From Abyssisolibacter fermentans (GTDB taxonomy: Bacteria; Bacillota; Clostridia; Tissierellales; MCWD3), in assembly GCF_001559865.1 (NCBI RefSeq), contig NZ_LOHE01000028.1, positions 1 through 64,000 on the forward strand: a stretch of 64,000 nucleotides of DNA, in the 5' to 3' direction. Positions 44,049 to 55,027 of this stretch are shown piece after piece; the first letter of the stretch is position 1; the number at the start of each line of letters is the position of its first letter. A program made the position numbers and the translations under genes. The notes under the pieces are model-generated. The model saw nothing but the letters and a program-made list of their open reading frames with translations, was not told the DNA's origin and did not search any database.

Positions 44049-46871
44049 TTACTTACCATTTATTACTTTACTTAAAAACTGTCCTGTATATGACTTTTTA
44101 ACTTTAATTATTTCTTCAGGAGTACCTTTTGCTACTATATTTCCACCTTCGTCTCCACCTTCTGGTCCTAAATCTAATATATAATCAGCTCTTTTTATAA
44201 CATCTAAATTGTGTTCTATCACTATAACCGTGTTGCCATTTTCAACTAATTTATCTAAAACCTTTATAAGCTTGTGTACATCAGCTATATGCAAACCTGT
44301 TGTTGGTTCATCTAATATATATAGTGTTCTTCCTGTACTTCTTTTACTTAGCTCTGACGCAAGTTTAATCCTCTGAGCTTCTCCTCCTGATAGTTGAGTA
44401 GATGGCTGTCCTAGTTTTATATACCCTAAACCAACTTCGTACATTGTTTGTAACTTCCTTTTGATTTTTGGTATACTATCAAAAAACTCTACTCCCTCTT
44501 CTACTGTCATATCTAATATATCAGAAATAGTTTTGCCCTTATATTTTACTTCTAATGTTTCTCTATTATATCGCTTTCCTTTACATACTTCACATGGTAC
44601 ATATACATCAGGTAAAAAATGCATAGATATTTTAACTATTCCATCACCTTTACATGCTTCACAACGTCCACCTTTTACATTAAAACTAAATCTGCCTTTT
44701 GCATAACCTCTCATCTTAGCTTCCTTAGTCATAGTAAATAAATCTCTTATATGATCAAACACTCCTGTATAAGTTGCTGGGTTAGACCTCGGTGTTCTAC
44801 CTATAGGTGATTGATCTATGTCTATAATTTTATCTATATTCTCTAATCCTTTTATCGTTTTGTGTAATCCTGGTTTTACTTTACTGCGATTTAATTCCTT
44901 AGTTATTCCTTTGTATAGTATTTCATTAACTAAGCTACTCTTTCCTGAACCTGATACTCCAGTTACACATGTGAATAATCCTACTGGAAATTTAACATTA
45001 ATATTTTTAAGGTTATTTTCCTTTGCTCCTTTTATTTCTATCCATTTACCATTTGTTTTTCTTCTTTCACTAGGTACTGTTATTTTTTTCTTTCCGCTTA
45101 GATATTGTCCGGTTATAGAATCATCTACTGCAATTATATCTTCTATTGTACCTTGTGCTACTACTTCTCCACCATGAACACCTGCTCCCGGTCCTATATC
45201 TACTATATGATCTGCACATTTCATTGTATCTTCATCATGTTCAACTACTAATAGTGTATTCCCTAAATTTGTTAAATTTCTTAAAGTTTTCAAAAGCATA
45301 TCATTATCTCTTTGGTGAAGCCCAATGCTTGGTTCATCTAATACATATAAAACTCCTACTAAACTAGATCCAATTTGTGTTGCTAGTCTAATTCTTTGAG
45401 ATTCTCCTCCTGAAAGTGTACCTGCACTTCTTGAAAGCGATAAATATCCTAAACCTACATCCTTTAAAAAGGTTAACCTCTTCATAATTTCTTTTACTAT
45501 TTGATCTGCTATAAACATTTTCATTTCACTTAATTTAAGATTCTCAAAAAACTCTATACACTTTATAACAGATAACTGTGTTAGTTCTATTATGTTTTTA
45601 TCTCCTACTGTAACAGCGAGGCTCTCAGGCTTCAATCTATTACCTTTACAAGCTTCACAAGGAATAATACTCATATATTCTTCAATTTTATCTCTCATAT
45701 AATCTGAATTAGTTTCGTTATATCTTCTTTCTAGATTTACTATAACACCTTCAAAAACTCCCGTATGAGTTCTTTGTCCACTAAATTTGCTATCAAATAT
45801 AAAAGATATTTTTCTATCCCCAGTACCATATAAGATTTCTTCTATAAACTTCTTAGGTGCATTTTTTATTGGCTCGTCTAAACTAAAATTGTTATCCTTT
45901 GCTATAGTTCTAATAATTTTATAATAATAAGTATCTTCACCTGTTCTACTATATGGTTCTATAGCTCCCTCATTTATTGATAACTCTTTATTTGGTATTA
46001 TTAAATTTTCATCTACCTTCTTATGAATTCCAAGTCCATTACAAACAGGACACATACCGAATGGACTGTTAAAAGAAAACATTCGAGGAGCTAGTTCATC
46101 CATTGCTACACCACAGTCTACACAAGCAAATTTAGTACTAAATAAAAATTCTTCTTTATCTATAACATCTATTATTACTAATCCGTTTGCAAGTTCCATA
46201 GCTGTTTCTATTGATTCTGTCAGTCTTTTTGCTATTCCCTCTTTTATTATTAATCTGTCTATTACTACTTCTATGGAATGTTTTTTGTTTTTGTCTAGCT
46301 GTATATCATCATTTATGTCATATATAGTCCCATTTACTCTAACTCTTACATAACCCTGTTTTCTTATATCGTCTAACGTCTTTTTATGTGTTCCTTTTCT
46401 TCCTCTTACTATAGGTGATAATACTTGTATTTTAGTTCTATCTTCAAAAGCTAAAACTTGATCTACTATTTGATCTATTGTTTGTGATGTAATCTCTTTT
46501 CCACACTTTGGACAATGTGGTGTCCCTACTCTAGCAAATAACAGCCTTAAATAGTCATATATCTCTGTTACTGTTCCTACTGTTGATCTTGGGTTTCTAT
46601 TTGTTGTCTTTTGATCTATAGATATTGCTGGTGAAAGACCCGCTATATACTCAACATGTGGTTTTTCCATTTGACCAAGAAATTGTCTGGCATAGGAAGA
46701 AAGACTCTCTACATATCTTCTTTGCCCTTCAGCGTAAATAGTATCAAATGCTAAAGATGATTTTCCTGAACCACTTAATCCTGTTAATACTATGAACTTA
46801 TTTCTTGGCAATTCTATATCAATATTTTTAAGGTTATGCTCTTTAGCTCCTTTTATAATAAGCTTTTCCAC
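44049..46871 (-). CDS. uvrA: Excinuclease ABC subunit A
   Basis: Damage-sensing ATPase of nucleotide excision repair, working as a dimer and loading UvrB. Two ABC ATPase halves are complete: Walker [17 protein letters not shown] (about 31-46) and [16 protein letters not shown] (about 641-656), signatures LSGGESQRI and LSGGEAQRI, and zinc modules CPKCG, CVDCG...[14 protein letters not shown] and CEACKGDG...CEVCKGKRY. Length 940 is standard. Start GTG 46871 with AAAGGA upstream. Follows uvrB by 38 bp with no terminator, so uvrBA is an operon. Damage-inducible control (LexA box) was not found by eye. Confidence 0.97.
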   Translation of the reverse strand: MEKLIIKGAKEHNLKNIDIELPRNKFIVLTGLSGSGKSSLAFDTIYAEGQRRYVESLSSYARQFLGQMEKPHVEYIAGLSPAISIDQKTTNRNPRSTVGTVTEIYDYLRLLFARVGTPHCPKCGKEITSQTIDQIVDQVLAFEDRTKIQVLSPIVRGRKGTHKKTLDDIRKQGYVRVRVNGTIYDINDDIQLDKNKKHSIEVVIDRLIIKEGIAKRLTESIETAMELANGLVIIDVIDKEEFLFSTKFACVDCGVAMDELAPRMFSFNSPFGMCPVCNGLGIHKKVDENLIIPNKELSINEGAIEPYSRTGEDTYYYKIIRTIAKDNNFSLDEPIKNAPKKFIEEILYGTGDRKISFIFDSKFSGQRTHTGVFEGVIVNLERRYNETNSDYMRDKIEEYMSIIPCEACKGNRLKPESLAVTVGDKNIIELTQLSVIKCIEFFENLKLSEMKMFIADQIVKEIMKRLTFLKDVGLGYLSLSRSAGTLSGGESQRIRLATQIGSSLVGVLYVLDEPSIGLHQRDNDMLLKTLRNLTNLGNTLLVVEHDEDTMKCADHIVDIGPGAGVHGGEVVAQGTIEDIIAVDDSITGQYLSGKKKITVPSERRKTNGKWIEIKGAKENNLKNINVKFPVGLFTCVTGVSGSGKSSLVNEILYKGITKELNRSKVKPGLHKTIKGLENIDKIIDIDQSPIGRTPRSNPATYTGVFDHIRDLFTMTKEAKMRGYAKGRFSFNVKGGRCEACKGDGIVKISMHFLPDVYVPCEVCKGKRYNRETLEVKYKGKTISDILDMTVEEGVEFFDSIPKIKRKLQTMYEVGLGYIKLGQPSTQLSGGEAQRIKLASELSKRSTGRTLYILDEPTTGLHIADVHKLIKVLDKLVENGNTVIVIEHNLDVIKRADYILDLGPEGGDEGGNIVAKGTPEEIIKVKKSYTGQFLSKVINGK

Positions 46872-46909
46872 CTGCGTTCATTCCTTTCCCTTGCTATAGG
46901 GACTAGAAT

Positions 46910-48886
46910 CTAGTCCCTTACATTCTTAAGTTCTTCTATTTTATCTCTTAACTCAGCAGCTTTCTCAAACTCTAGTTTTTCAGCTGCTTTAATCATATCC
47001 GCCTCAAGCCTGATTATCAAATCTTTTATATCTTTAGCACTCATATCATTATCTGGATTCACGTTGTATTCTTCGATATCTTCCGCTACCTTTGTTGCTT
47101 CTATTACATCTCTTACTGATTTTTTTATAGTCATTGGAGTTATATCATGCTCTTTATTATATAGTTTTTGTAAACTCCTTCTTCTATTAGTTTCATTGAT
47201 AGCCACACCCATAGAACGAGTTATTTTGTCCGCATACATAATAACCTTACCATTTGAGTTTCTAGCAGCTCTACCTATTGTCTGTATCATAGATGTCTCT
47301 GACCTGAGAAAGCCTTCTTTATCAGCATCTAGGATAGCTACAAGCGAAACCTCTGGCAGGTCTAGTCCTTCTCTTAATAAATTTATTCCAACTAAAACAT
47401 CATGCTTTCCTAATCTAAAATCTCTTATAATCTCCATTCTTTCTATTGTTTTTATCTCTGAGTGTAAATACGTTACTTTTATATTTAAATCTTTAAAGTA
47501 TGAAGTCAAATCTTCAGACATTTTTTTCGTTAAGGTAGTTATCAAAACCCTCTCGTTCTTATCTACTCTAATATTTATTTCTTTGACTAGATCGTCAATT
47601 TGATTCTTAGTAGGTCTAACTATGATCTCTGGATCTAATAACCCTGTAGGTCTGATTATCTGCTCTACTATATTATCAGAAGTCTCCTTTTCATAGTTGC
47701 TCGGTGTAGCACTTACGTATACTACATAATTCATATGTTTTTCAAATTCTTCAAATTTTAAGGGTCTATTATCAAGCGCTGAAGGTAATCTAAATCCGTA
47801 ATCTACTAAATTTTGTTTTCTGGAGTGATCTCCGCCATACATAGCTCTTACCTGTGGCAATGTAACGTGTGATTCATCTATTATCATTAAATAATCATCA
47901 GGAAAATAATCTAATAGTGTATATGGCTTACTACCTGCTTCTCTTGCACTAATATGTCTTGAGTAGTTTTCTATGCCTTGACAATATCCCATTTCTTTTA
48001 ACATTTCTATATCATAATTTGTTCTCTGTTCTAATCTCTGAGCTTCTAAAAGCTTATCTTGACTTCTTAAAACACTAAGTCTTTCTTCAAGCTCTAATTC
48101 TATTGATTTTATCGATCTATCAATTTTTTCTTTTGTAGTAGCATAATGAGAAGCAGGAAATATTGATATATGATTTCTAAGTCCTATAATTTCTCCTGTA
48201 AGTGAATTAATTTCTGTTATTCTGTCTATTTCATCCCCAAAAAATTCTACTCTTATTGCATTTTCTGATGAAGAAGCCGGAAAAATCTCAACAGTATCTC
48301 CTCTTACTCTAAATACTCCTCTTGTAAAATTAACATCATTTCTTACATATTGTATATCTATTAGCTTTTCTATAATCTCGTCTCGATCTTTTATCATGCC
48401 CGGCCTTAAAGAAATCATCAAATTTTCATAATCAAACGGGTCTCCTAAACCATAAATACATGAAACACTCGCAACTATTATTACATCTTTTCTTTCGAAT
48501 AATGCTGAAGTTGCAGAGTGTCTTAGTTTTTCTATTTCTTCATTTATAGATGAATCCTTTTCTATAAAAGTGTCAGTCCCGGGTATATAAGCTTCAGGCT
48601 GATAATAATCATAAAAACTTACAAAATACTCAACTGCGCTATCTGGAAAAAACTCTTTGAATTCGCTAGCTAGTTGCGCTGCTAATGTCTTATTATGAGC
48701 TATAACGATAGTAGGTTTTTGAACTTCTTGTATAATATTTGCCATAGTAAATGTTTTACCTGAGCCTGTTACACCTAACAAGGTTTGCTTTTTTACACCG
48801 TTTAAAATTGACTGACTGAGATCTTTTATTGCTTTAGGTTGGTCTCCACGTGGAGTATAATCTGAAACAATAGAGAATTGACCCAT
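46910..48886 (-). CDS. uvrB: Excinuclease ABC subunit B
   Basis: DNA helicase-like subunit that verifies damage and recruits UvrC. Motif [15 protein letters not shown] (about 37-50), the DNA-clamping beta-hairpin [20 protein letters not shown] (about 88-107), motif [13 protein letters not shown], motif [16 protein letters not shown], motif [11 protein letters not shown], and the C-terminal UVR motif ([20 protein letters not shown]) that contacts UvrC. Length 658 is standard. AGAGGTGAT precedes the ATG. First gene of uvrBA. Confidence 0.97.
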   Translation of the reverse strand: MGQFSIVSDYTPRGDQPKAIKDLSQSILNGVKKQTLLGVTGSGKTFTMANIIQEVQKPTIVIAHNKTLAAQLASEFKEFFPDSAVEYFVSFYDYYQPEAYIPGTDTFIEKDSSINEEIEKLRHSATSALFERKDVIIVASVSCIYGLGDPFDYENLMISLRPGMIKDRDEIIEKLIDIQYVRNDVNFTRGVFRVRGDTVEIFPASSSENAIRVEFFGDEIDRITEINSLTGEIIGLRNHISIFPASHYATTKEKIDRSIKSIELELEERLSVLRSQDKLLEAQRLEQRTNYDIEMLKEMGYCQGIENYSRHISAREAGSKPYTLLDYFPDDYLMIIDESHVTLPQVRAMYGGDHSRKQNLVDYGFRLPSALDNRPLKFEEFEKHMNYVVYVSATPSNYEKETSDNIVEQIIRPTGLLDPEIIVRPTKNQIDDLVKEINIRVDKNERVLITTLTKKMSEDLTSYFKDLNIKVTYLHSEIKTIERMEIIRDFRLGKHDVLVGINLLREGLDLPEVSLVAILDADKEGFLRSETSMIQTIGRAARNSNGKVIMYADKITRSMGVAINETNRRRSLQKLYNKEHDITPMTIKKSVRDVIEATKVAEDIEEYNVNPDNDMSAKDIKDLIIRLEADMIKAAEKLEFEKAAELRDKIEELKNVRD

Positions 48887-48959
48887 AATATCACCTCTAT
48901 AATTGTTTTGAAATCTTTTTGCTTTTTATTTGTCCATTTACTAATCTTTCAAGTTGTAA

Positions 48960-49040
48960 CTCCTACTCACTTCGTTCCTAGCAGTAGCGATTCACACCAA
49001 ATCAAAGATTTGAGTTCTCTACTTAGGAACGTTTGTTCGT
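48960..49040 (-). repeat. Solo core module B
   Basis: Contains CCTACTCACTTCGTTCCTAG then GCGATTCACACCAAATC, AAGATTTGAGTTCTCTACTT: the same palindromic core as in elements D and F, on the opposite strand. It lies between uvrB and repeat A3. Confidence 0.7.
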
Positions 49041-49083
49041 AAATATTATATATTACTTATATATATATGTCAACATAATTAAA

Positions 49084-49243
49084 TCCTGATTATTCATATA
49101 ACTTTGAATAGTGTGCTGTATAATTCTGAATTAGAAGATTCCAGTGAATTCGAAGGCATACAGTTGGTATGTCGAGAATTTAATAGACATCTTATAATCA
49201 GAAAGATGCAGTAGAATATTTGATTTTCTATGAATAATCTGGG
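49084..49243 (+). repeat. Dispersed palindromic repeat, family A copy 3
   Basis: Ends TCCTGATTATTCAT (49084) and ATGAATAATCTGGG (49230-49243), second stem ATTAGAAGAT / ATCTTATAAT, central GGCATAC-AGTT-GGTATGTC with a three-base deletion in the loop. 160 bp, no nested core module. Lies between uvrB and the PDZ protein. Confidence 0.85.
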
Positions 49244-49265
49244 TTTACCTTAAAACAAATTAGTT

Positions 49266-50420
49266 CTATTTTTGAAAATATCCTATAAACCTTTGTAAAA
49301 TACCGCTTTGTCCTTCAATATCCATTGTATAATGTGCATTGTCTGTTAAAATAAGTAATTCCATTTTTTTATCTTTTATATTCTTATATGTCTTTTTTAC
49401 CACTTTATTTCCCTTGAATTTTATATATATAATTTCTAATTTATCATTACAATATTTCATTGCTTCTATTATTTGATTTTTGGTTATCACTCTCATATTG
49501 TTAATCATTACCAATTCGTCACCAATACTAAGTCCTAACTCTTTTCCTAAACCATTTGGTAAAACATCCAGTATTCTAACTCCCTTTTCACTTAACGTAA
49601 AAGAAGGTTCTGCTTTGTTTTGATCTTTCTGTCTTTTTAATATTATTAGCTCATGCATTAATGGACTTGATACCATTGCTAGAAACAAGAATATTGGATT
49701 TATATATGACAAAGCTATTAAAAGAATTAATATCATACTAAAAAAAACAAGACTTTTAGCAGCAGTTTTTGCTGCTATTTTTGGACTGTCTGTAATTGAT
49801 AAATCGGTATATCCTAATATTGCTGCTATAGGCAAAAATATTGTCTCTGTAAAGCCTCCATAGGAAGCTACCTGCAAAGCTTGTGGTATTATAAAAAATG
49901 GAACACACCAGTATCTATATAGGCTAAAGCCACCTATCAGTTTATTTTCTCTTTCTAAGAATAAAGGCAGATACGATTTATAACCGTCAAAATAAATTAA
50001 TATACCCTCTGCAAAATGCAAAATAGCTATAGTCAAAAGTACGCTTCTATATGATTGTAAGCCTGTATCTAAAAATATACCAATAATACATGCCCCTGCA
50101 CCTGAATAAGCAATACATGCATATCTGGGTTTAACAAGGAAAAATAATATTGATAATACAAATGCATATTTGAAGCATGTTACGTTAAATTCTATATCAA
50201 ATAAATCAAACATTATACTAATAAATACCCCAACTGCTAATCCTTTAATCAGTGCTATGAAAAAATGCTTTATATAGCTTTCTTTGACTCTACCTAGTAA
50301 TCGCATCTCCTTTTTTTCTAGCCTATTGTACTGATAGAATACTAATATTGACATCAATATGTATATAGGATTAAATACTAATTTAAATATATAGCTTATT
50401 AATGATGATAAAATGTTCAT
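49266..50420 (-). CDS. Polytopic membrane protein with C-terminal PDZ domain, MinJ-like
   Basis: 384 residues: about eight membrane segments between 5 and 255, then a cytoplasmic or external PDZ domain (about 275-345) with RILDVLPNGLGKELGLSIGD, ELVMINNMRVITKNQIIEAM. The topology is that of MinJ, which in Bacillus links DivIVA to MinCD at division sites; the same type of gene is often near ctpA and ftsEX in Clostridia, as here (8 kb away). Sequence similarity to MinJ itself cannot be judged by eye, so it is named by architecture only. Single gene. Confidence 0.75.
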   Translation of the reverse strand: MNILSSLISYIFKLVFNPIYILMSILVFYQYNRLEKKEMRLLGRVKESYIKHFFIALIKGLAVGVFISIMFDLFDIEFNVTCFKYAFVLSILFFLVKPRYACIAYSGAGACIIGIFLDTGLQSYRSVLLTIAILHFAEGILIYFDGYKSYLPLFLERENKLIGGFSLYRYWCVPFFIIPQALQVASYGGFTETIFLPIAAILGYTDLSITDSPKIAAKTAAKSLVFFSMILILLIALSYINPIFLFLAMVSSPLMHELIILKRQKDQNKAEPSFTLSEKGVRILDVLPNGLGKELGLSIGDELVMINNMRVITKNQIIEAMKYCNDKLEIIYIKFKGNKVVKKTYKNIKDKKMELLILTDNAHYTMDIEGQSGILQRFIGYFQK

Positions 50421-50731
50421 ATTAAATCTCCTTTTTAATGAGTTATTAAGTATTTTTTCCTTGTTTTGTTATATTAAACATTTTATTCATCACTTATACC
50501 TATGTAAACACTTACTTGTTCTTTGTAGAAGTAAAAGTTTTCTAAACAATAATTAATTTTAAGCATATAAAAATAAAGAACCTCATAGAAATATATTAAT
50601 TCTGGCTTCAACTCAAAAACATTGAGCTACGCTTCCCTCAAAGACTTGCCTGACTATTTGTTGAAATTTTTCATATTTAATATAGTCAAGCTTTGTAGGT
50701 CATATATCTCACTACTTTTTGATTCAGCGAT

Positions 50732-50827
50732 GTAAGAGATTTTTCTAACTCGGAGAAGGGCATATTTTTTCGATTTTAATAAGGTTAAAATATACCCTTC
50801 AAATGTCGTTTACGAAAAATCTCTTAC
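50732..50827 (-). ncRNA. Candidate structured element G3 (minus strand)
   Basis: Perfect 14-bp outer stem GTAAGAGATTTTTC (50732-50745) / GAAAAATCTCTTAC (50814-50827); inner stem GAAGGGCATATTTT / AAAATATACCCTTC (50755-50768 / 50787-50800). Read on the minus strand the two internal loops are TAAACGACATTT and TCCGAGTTA, matching G1 and G2 (ACCACGACATT and TCCGAGTAA) although the stems share almost no sequence with them. It follows element F by about 100 bp in the same orientation. Confidence 0.55.
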
Positions 50828-50929
50828 CCGCTTCTATTTATTTTTTGGTATTTTCTTTAAAGTCAAGCTTTGTAAGCGTTTCAATGAAAATACTCATTTA
50901 TTTTTCCTTACTCATTGGTGTAGGATCTC

Positions 50930-51110
50930 TCTAAGAATCTTCTACGGCTCCGTAAAGAGCTTATTTCTAAATAAATAAGAAACTCACTACTCACTACGTT
51001 CCTATGAGTAAGTGATTCACTCAAAATCTTAGATTTTGGTTCTCTACTTAAAAGCGTTGAGGAAACAAGCTCTTAAAGTCGCTCTCCGAAGAAACCTTAG
51101 AGAAATCCTA
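50930..51110 (-). ncRNA. Candidate structured element F (D/E/F family, minus strand)
   Basis: Minus-strand homolog of element D at about 85%: stem CTCTAAG / CTTAGAG, loop GTT / TT, stem TCTTC / GAAGA, then AAGAGCTT / AAGCTCTT, with a core module B in the middle (about 50985-51055, AAAATCTAAGATTTT). Flanking pair TAGGAT / ATCCTA extends the outer stem. Compare D: CCATCTCAT / ATGAGATGG and E: AATCTGAG / CTCAGATT; the loops are constant and the stem bases change in pairs. Confidence 0.5.
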
Positions 51111-51379
51111 GTTACTTACTGGTTATAACTAAAAAATCTTTTTCCTGTGAAAATACAAACTTAAAGGAATCAAGCAGATATTTTATCGCTTTAATTCAAA
51201 AAGTTTCAAGTAAAACCTTCGAAGCTCCAACCTAATATGACCCCAAATACCTACTACAATAACTATTACTACCAATATACTTGCCCTCTCCATTTGGTAA
51301 TGAAGCACCATCATGTAATAACTTCGTACTCACAAAGGCTTACCCTAAAGAAAACAAACTATTATATCCTTTAGAAGTC

Positions 51380-51479
51380 TACATGACATTTTTTAACCAC
51401 GACATTGATGGTTATATTTTTTCATCTTCATCTAATCATAAAAATATAGCCATCTCCGAGTAAGAAAAAATGTCTTGTA
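51380..51479 (+). ncRNA. Candidate structured element G2
   Basis: Outer stem TACATGACATTTTTT (51380-51394) / AAAAAATGTCTTGTA (51465-51479); loops AACCACGACATT and TCCGAGTAAG; inner stem GATGGTTATATTTTT (51407-51421) / AAAAATATAGCCATC (51440-51454). Compared with G1 the fifth inner pair is G-C instead of C-G, a compensatory change. The flanks (about 51275-51379 and 51480-51545, with GGCTTCAACTCAAAAACATT) also match 17035-17124 and 17224-17290. Rest of the 50421-51660 gap has no gene; the frame at 51281-51463 is an artefact. Confidence 0.55.
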
Positions 51480-51677
51480 TGGCTTCAACTCAAAAACATT
51501 GATCCACACTTCCCTCAAAGGCTTACCTTAGCTATTTTAACTATTTTTTGAACTCTCATTACAAAATTAGAGTTTTTTTATTATATAAAAAACCTGCTTT
51601 GATTATTTCATCAAGACAGGTTGCTTTTAAAAATTTCATATGTAAATGTTTTTATAGAAAAAAGGTTTATTTGAAAG

Positions 51678-52293
51678 TTAATCTAATCTCCAATAATATT
51701 TAATCATTTCTTTAACTTCTTTTGTTTTTGTTTCTTCATACAACTGTTCTATAATTTTTTCAAAGTCAATTTGGTCATATTCTATTTCTTTATCACTTAA
51801 AGATAATTTGTCTCTTATATTTTCTAAGTCTAGCGAAAAATTCTTTATATCTTTCTCTGTAGGCATATCTTCACTGCTATTACCTAGTATTTTTATTTGC
51901 CAATCATATAAATACTCTCTATAAGCATCAAAATAATTCCCTATTTTCATTACATCATAATTTCTTTTAGGTATCATTGCTGAGATAAATTCTAAATCCT
52001 TACGTGTTTTCTCTAATTTCATCATCCTTCTATAACCATTATAGCTAACAGCATCATTAAAATCACCTATACAGTTTACTGAATATAACTTTAAATAGTA
52101 AAGATTATAACTATTGTTCATATCTATAATATCTAAGCTTTGCTTAAATTTTACTCCTAAAATACAATTAACCACTATTGATATAGCTAATGCAATACTT
52201 ACATCGTCCTCGTTTCTTTATGATATTTAAATAAACTCTCTCCCCTATATCTGGATTTATTATTTTATCAGGTTCTTCTATTCTTTTTTCCAT
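51678..52293 (-). pseudogene. Frameshifted copy of the small membrane protein gene
   Basis: Paralog of the next upstream gene. It starts at ATG 52293 with AGGAG and reads MEKRIEEPDKIINPDIGERV, YLNIIKKRGR, then shifts frame and resumes SIALAISIVVNCILGVKFKQ to a stop at 51678. Against the intact copy, 11 bases are missing after CGAGGACGATG, exactly at the start of the membrane segment, which destroys the frame. The downstream part is still open for 165 codons from ATG 52175, so either decay is recent or a shortened soluble product is made without its anchor. Confidence 0.75.
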
Positions 52294-52344
52294 ATAATAA
52301 ACTCCTATTTACACGTTAAGTTATAAATCATTATCTTAACTATT

Positions 52345-52983
52345 TTATTTAAACCAAACTTTAAAATGTTCTTTGATATCTTCTGATTTTGTTTCATCAA
52401 TTAATTGATCAACAATTCCATTAAAATCAATTTGTTCGTATGACAAACTATTATTTCCACAGTCTATAGCTAAATCAAATTTATTACTAATATTTCTAAA
52501 ATCATCTAAATAGTTGTTTATTTTTATTTCATTTGGTATATTTTCAGTTCTATTAGATACAATACTACTAATCCAGTCATCTAATTCTAGAATATAAATA
52601 TCAAAAAAACGCCTTGTTTTCGAATATTCATTATTATACGTCGAACGCATATTATCTGAAATAGCTTCCAGCTGATTACGTGTTTTTTCTAAAAACAACA
52701 TCCTTTGATATCCATTACATTCAATAGCCTTTTCGAAGTAATAACAAGAATCAAAAATATGATTTTCTATCGCATTAAGCTTACGACTATTGTTAATTTC
52801 TATAATTTCTGAACTTTGTTTCGCTTCCACACCTAAAAGACAATTAGCTATTACTGATGTAATTAATGCAATACTCAAAATTACTATCCATCGTCCTCGT
52901 TTCTTTATTAAATTTAGATAAAATTTCTCTCCTATATCACGATTTACTATATTTGATAGCTTATTATCAGACCTACTTTCCAT
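52345..52983 (-). CDS. Single-pass membrane protein of unknown function
   Basis: A 212-residue protein with a basic N-terminal cytoplasmic part ending KKRGRW, one membrane helix (about 33-54, IVILSIALITSVIANCLLG) and a helical extracytoplasmic or C-terminal domain of about 155 residues rich in Asp/Asn/Glu (NGYQRMLFLEKTRNQLEAIS ...). No family recognised. GGGAG precedes the ATG. It forms a tandem duplicate with the broken copy 51 bp downstream. Confidence 0.6.
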   Translation of the reverse strand: MESRSDNKLSNIVNRDIGEKFYLNLIKKRGRWIVILSIALITSVIANCLLGVEAKQSSEIIEINNSRKLNAIENHIFDSCYYFEKAIECNGYQRMLFLEKTRNQLEAISDNMRSTYNNEYSKTRRFFDIYILELDDWISSIVSNRTENIPNEIKINNYLDDFRNISNKFDLAIDCGNNSLSYEQIDFNGIVDQLIDETKSEDIKEHFKVWFK

Positions 52984-53119
52984 TGTAATATCTCCCTATT
53001 ATTTATACTAAAAGCTCCATCACAAATTTCATTATATAATCATTTGTATATTTTGTAAACTGTATCCACACTAACCTTGGTTTGTTAAAATTTCTTTATT
53101 TTTTATTTTAGACAACAAA

Positions 53120-53171
53120 AAACCTATATCGTCTTATCAGCTAACACACCGATAACATACGATATAGGTTT
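53120..53171 (-). terminator. Terminator of the DUF1846 gene
   Basis: AAACCTATATCGT (53159-53171 read on minus) / ACGATATAGGTTT (53120-53132), 26-base loop with a further GTTATCGG / CTGATAAG pairing, followed by TTTGTTG; about 40 bp after the stop. Confidence 0.75.
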
Positions 53172-53211
53172 CTTTCTAATTTATCTTTTTATCTAGGCAC
53201 ATTCATATGCC

Positions 53212-54720
53212 TTAATTATTATAAAACAAACTGTTTGATGCAAACTCAGGATCACATGTTACATCTATTCCTAATTTTCTAAAAGTCTGCTCATCACTTG
53301 TGCTTAAAATATTTGTTGAATGAGCCTGACAGCCTTTTAGCATTGGTAATTTTTCCATTGCTACTTGAGCCATTGTATTTGTTGCAGCACATATACTAAG
53401 TGCAATTAGTATTTCTTCACATGTTAATGCTGTAGTTTTGCTTACAAATGTTTTGGATTTAAGGTTAATAATTGGTTCAAGTATAACTGGTGATATTAAA
53501 TGAATCTCGTCTGTAATATTAGCAAGATATTTTATTGAATTTAAAATCACTGCCGCTGCTGCATCCATAGTGCTTGAGCTTTTGCCTGTTAGTATTTTTC
53601 CATCAGGTAGTTCAAGAGCTACTGCTGGACATTGCTCGTTTTTGCATGATTTTTCTTTTAATTTAGCACTTCTTTCTCTAGCAGGAATAACTACCTTACG
53701 ATCCTCTGCTTTTAGGTTAAGCTCTTCCATGATAAGTTTTGCTCTTTGGTAAGTATCTAAATCAGCATAGCCTTTTTTATACTCACAACCTGTATTAAAA
53801 AATCTTCTGATGATTTCTTGTTTAGAAGCTTCTTTAACTACATCATCATCAATAATACCAAAACCAACACGATTAACGCCCATATCTGTTGGTGATTTAT
53901 AAACAGCTTCTTCTCCTGTAATTTTTTCAATTATTCTTTTTAGTACAGGAAATGTCTCTATGTCACGATTGTAATTTACTACTACCTCATTATACGCATC
54001 CAAGTGAAATGAATCAATCATATTAACATCTTTTAAATCAACTGTTGCTGCCTCATAAGCTATATTTAGCGGGTGTTTGAGAGGTACATTCCAAACAGGG
54101 AATGTTTCAAACTTAGAATATCCTGCCACTTTTCCAAGCTTATATTCATGATAAAGCTGGCTTAAACAAGTAGCAAGTTTACCACTTCCTGGTCCCGGAG
54201 CAGTTACAACTACTATTGGTTTTGAGGTTTCTATGTAAGGATTTTTTCCATAGCCCTCATCACTAACAATGATATCTACATCTGTAGGATATCCCTTTGT
54301 TGCACTATGAGTATATACCTTAATTCCTCTTCTCTCCAGTTTATTCATAAACACTGTTGCTGCTGGTTGATTATCATATCTGGTAATAACAACACTATTA
54401 ACATCTAACTCATAATATCTAAGATCATCTATCAATCTTAGTACATCCAAATCGTAAGTTATACCAAAATCTCCACGAATTTTGTTTCTTTCTATATCTC
54501 CTGCATAAACACAAATAACAACTTCTACCTTTTCTTTTAACTTATGGAGTAACTTGATTTTCGCATTTTCATCAAAACCAGGTAGTACTCTTTTTGCATG
54601 TAAGTCATATAATAGTTTTCCTCCAAACTCCAAATAAAGTTTGTCGTAATCATTCACTCTCTCGAGTATGAATTTTGATTGTTCTTCTAAGTATTTTTTG
54701 TGATCAAAACCTATCTTCAT
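53212..54720 (-). CDS. DUF1846 (UPF0371) family protein
   Basis: Conserved cytoplasmic protein of 502 residues, full length for the family and of unknown function. Recognisable blocks: [20 protein letters not shown] at the N-terminus, [40 protein letters not shown] (P-loop-like but not a standard Walker A), [17 protein letters not shown], and [20 protein letters not shown]. Start ATG 54720 lies five bases past GAGGG; GTG 54732 is the alternative. Single gene with terminator. Structures exist for the family; no reaction is assigned. Confidence 0.92.
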   Translation of the reverse strand: MKIGFDHKKYLEEQSKFILERVNDYDKLYLEFGGKLLYDLHAKRVLPGFDENAKIKLLHKLKEKVEVVICVYAGDIERNKIRGDFGITYDLDVLRLIDDLRYYELDVNSVVITRYDNQPAATVFMNKLERRGIKVYTHSATKGYPTDVDIIVSDEGYGKNPYIETSKPIVVVTAPGPGSGKLATCLSQLYHEYKLGKVAGYSKFETFPVWNVPLKHPLNIAYEAATVDLKDVNMIDSFHLDAYNEVVVNYNRDIETFPVLKRIIEKITGEEAVYKSPTDMGVNRVGFGIIDDDVVKEASKQEIIRRFFNTGCEYKKGYADLDTYQRAKLIMEELNLKAEDRKVVIPARERSAKLKEKSCKNEQCPAVALELPDGKILTGKSSSTMDAAAAVILNSIKYLANITDEIHLISPVILEPIINLKSKTFVSKTTALTCEEILIALSICAATNTMAQVAMEKLPMLKGCQAHSTNILSTSDEQTFRKLGIDVTCDPEFASNSLFYNN

Positions 54721-54902
54721 ATTAACCCTCACTTATCCTTTTATTATTCCTTGACTATTTTAACATAAAATGAACTTAATTATAATAGCATTATGCTTTT
54801 TTTTATGTTGGATCAAACTTAATTTTATTATAAGAATTTTATAATCTCATATATAATTATAACTTTTATTTGTTAATTTGTATCAATTAATATATTTCTT
54901 TT

Positions 54903-54957
54903 TTAAGAAAATCTTAAGAATTATATAAACCATTTATTAAGAAACAAGCGATATAAT
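54903..54957 (+). promoter_or_regulatory. Candidate promoter of the two-component operon with three TTAAGAA boxes
   Basis: A TATAAT (54952-54957) lacks a good -35. Upstream are three TTAAGAA copies at 54903, 54914 and 54937: the first two 11 bp apart, the third two helical turns further. Such direct repeats on one face of the helix are the usual binding pattern of OmpR-type regulators, so autoregulation by the encoded regulator is likely. Confidence 0.5.
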
Positions 54958-55027
54958 TTACACAAAGCTAATTTTGAAAGGTTGTGATACAATTATGACT
55001 ATAAATAATTTCAGAGGTGATACTTAA

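Noticed and set aside
46910-48920. LexA/SOS box upstream of uvrB
   Set aside because: I looked for GAAC-N4-GTTC or a similar dyad in 48887-48960 and saw none convincing.
51281-51463. Plus-strand frame of 60 codons
   Set aside because: Lies within G2 and its flank; the equivalent region at 17035-17210 has a different frame with stops.
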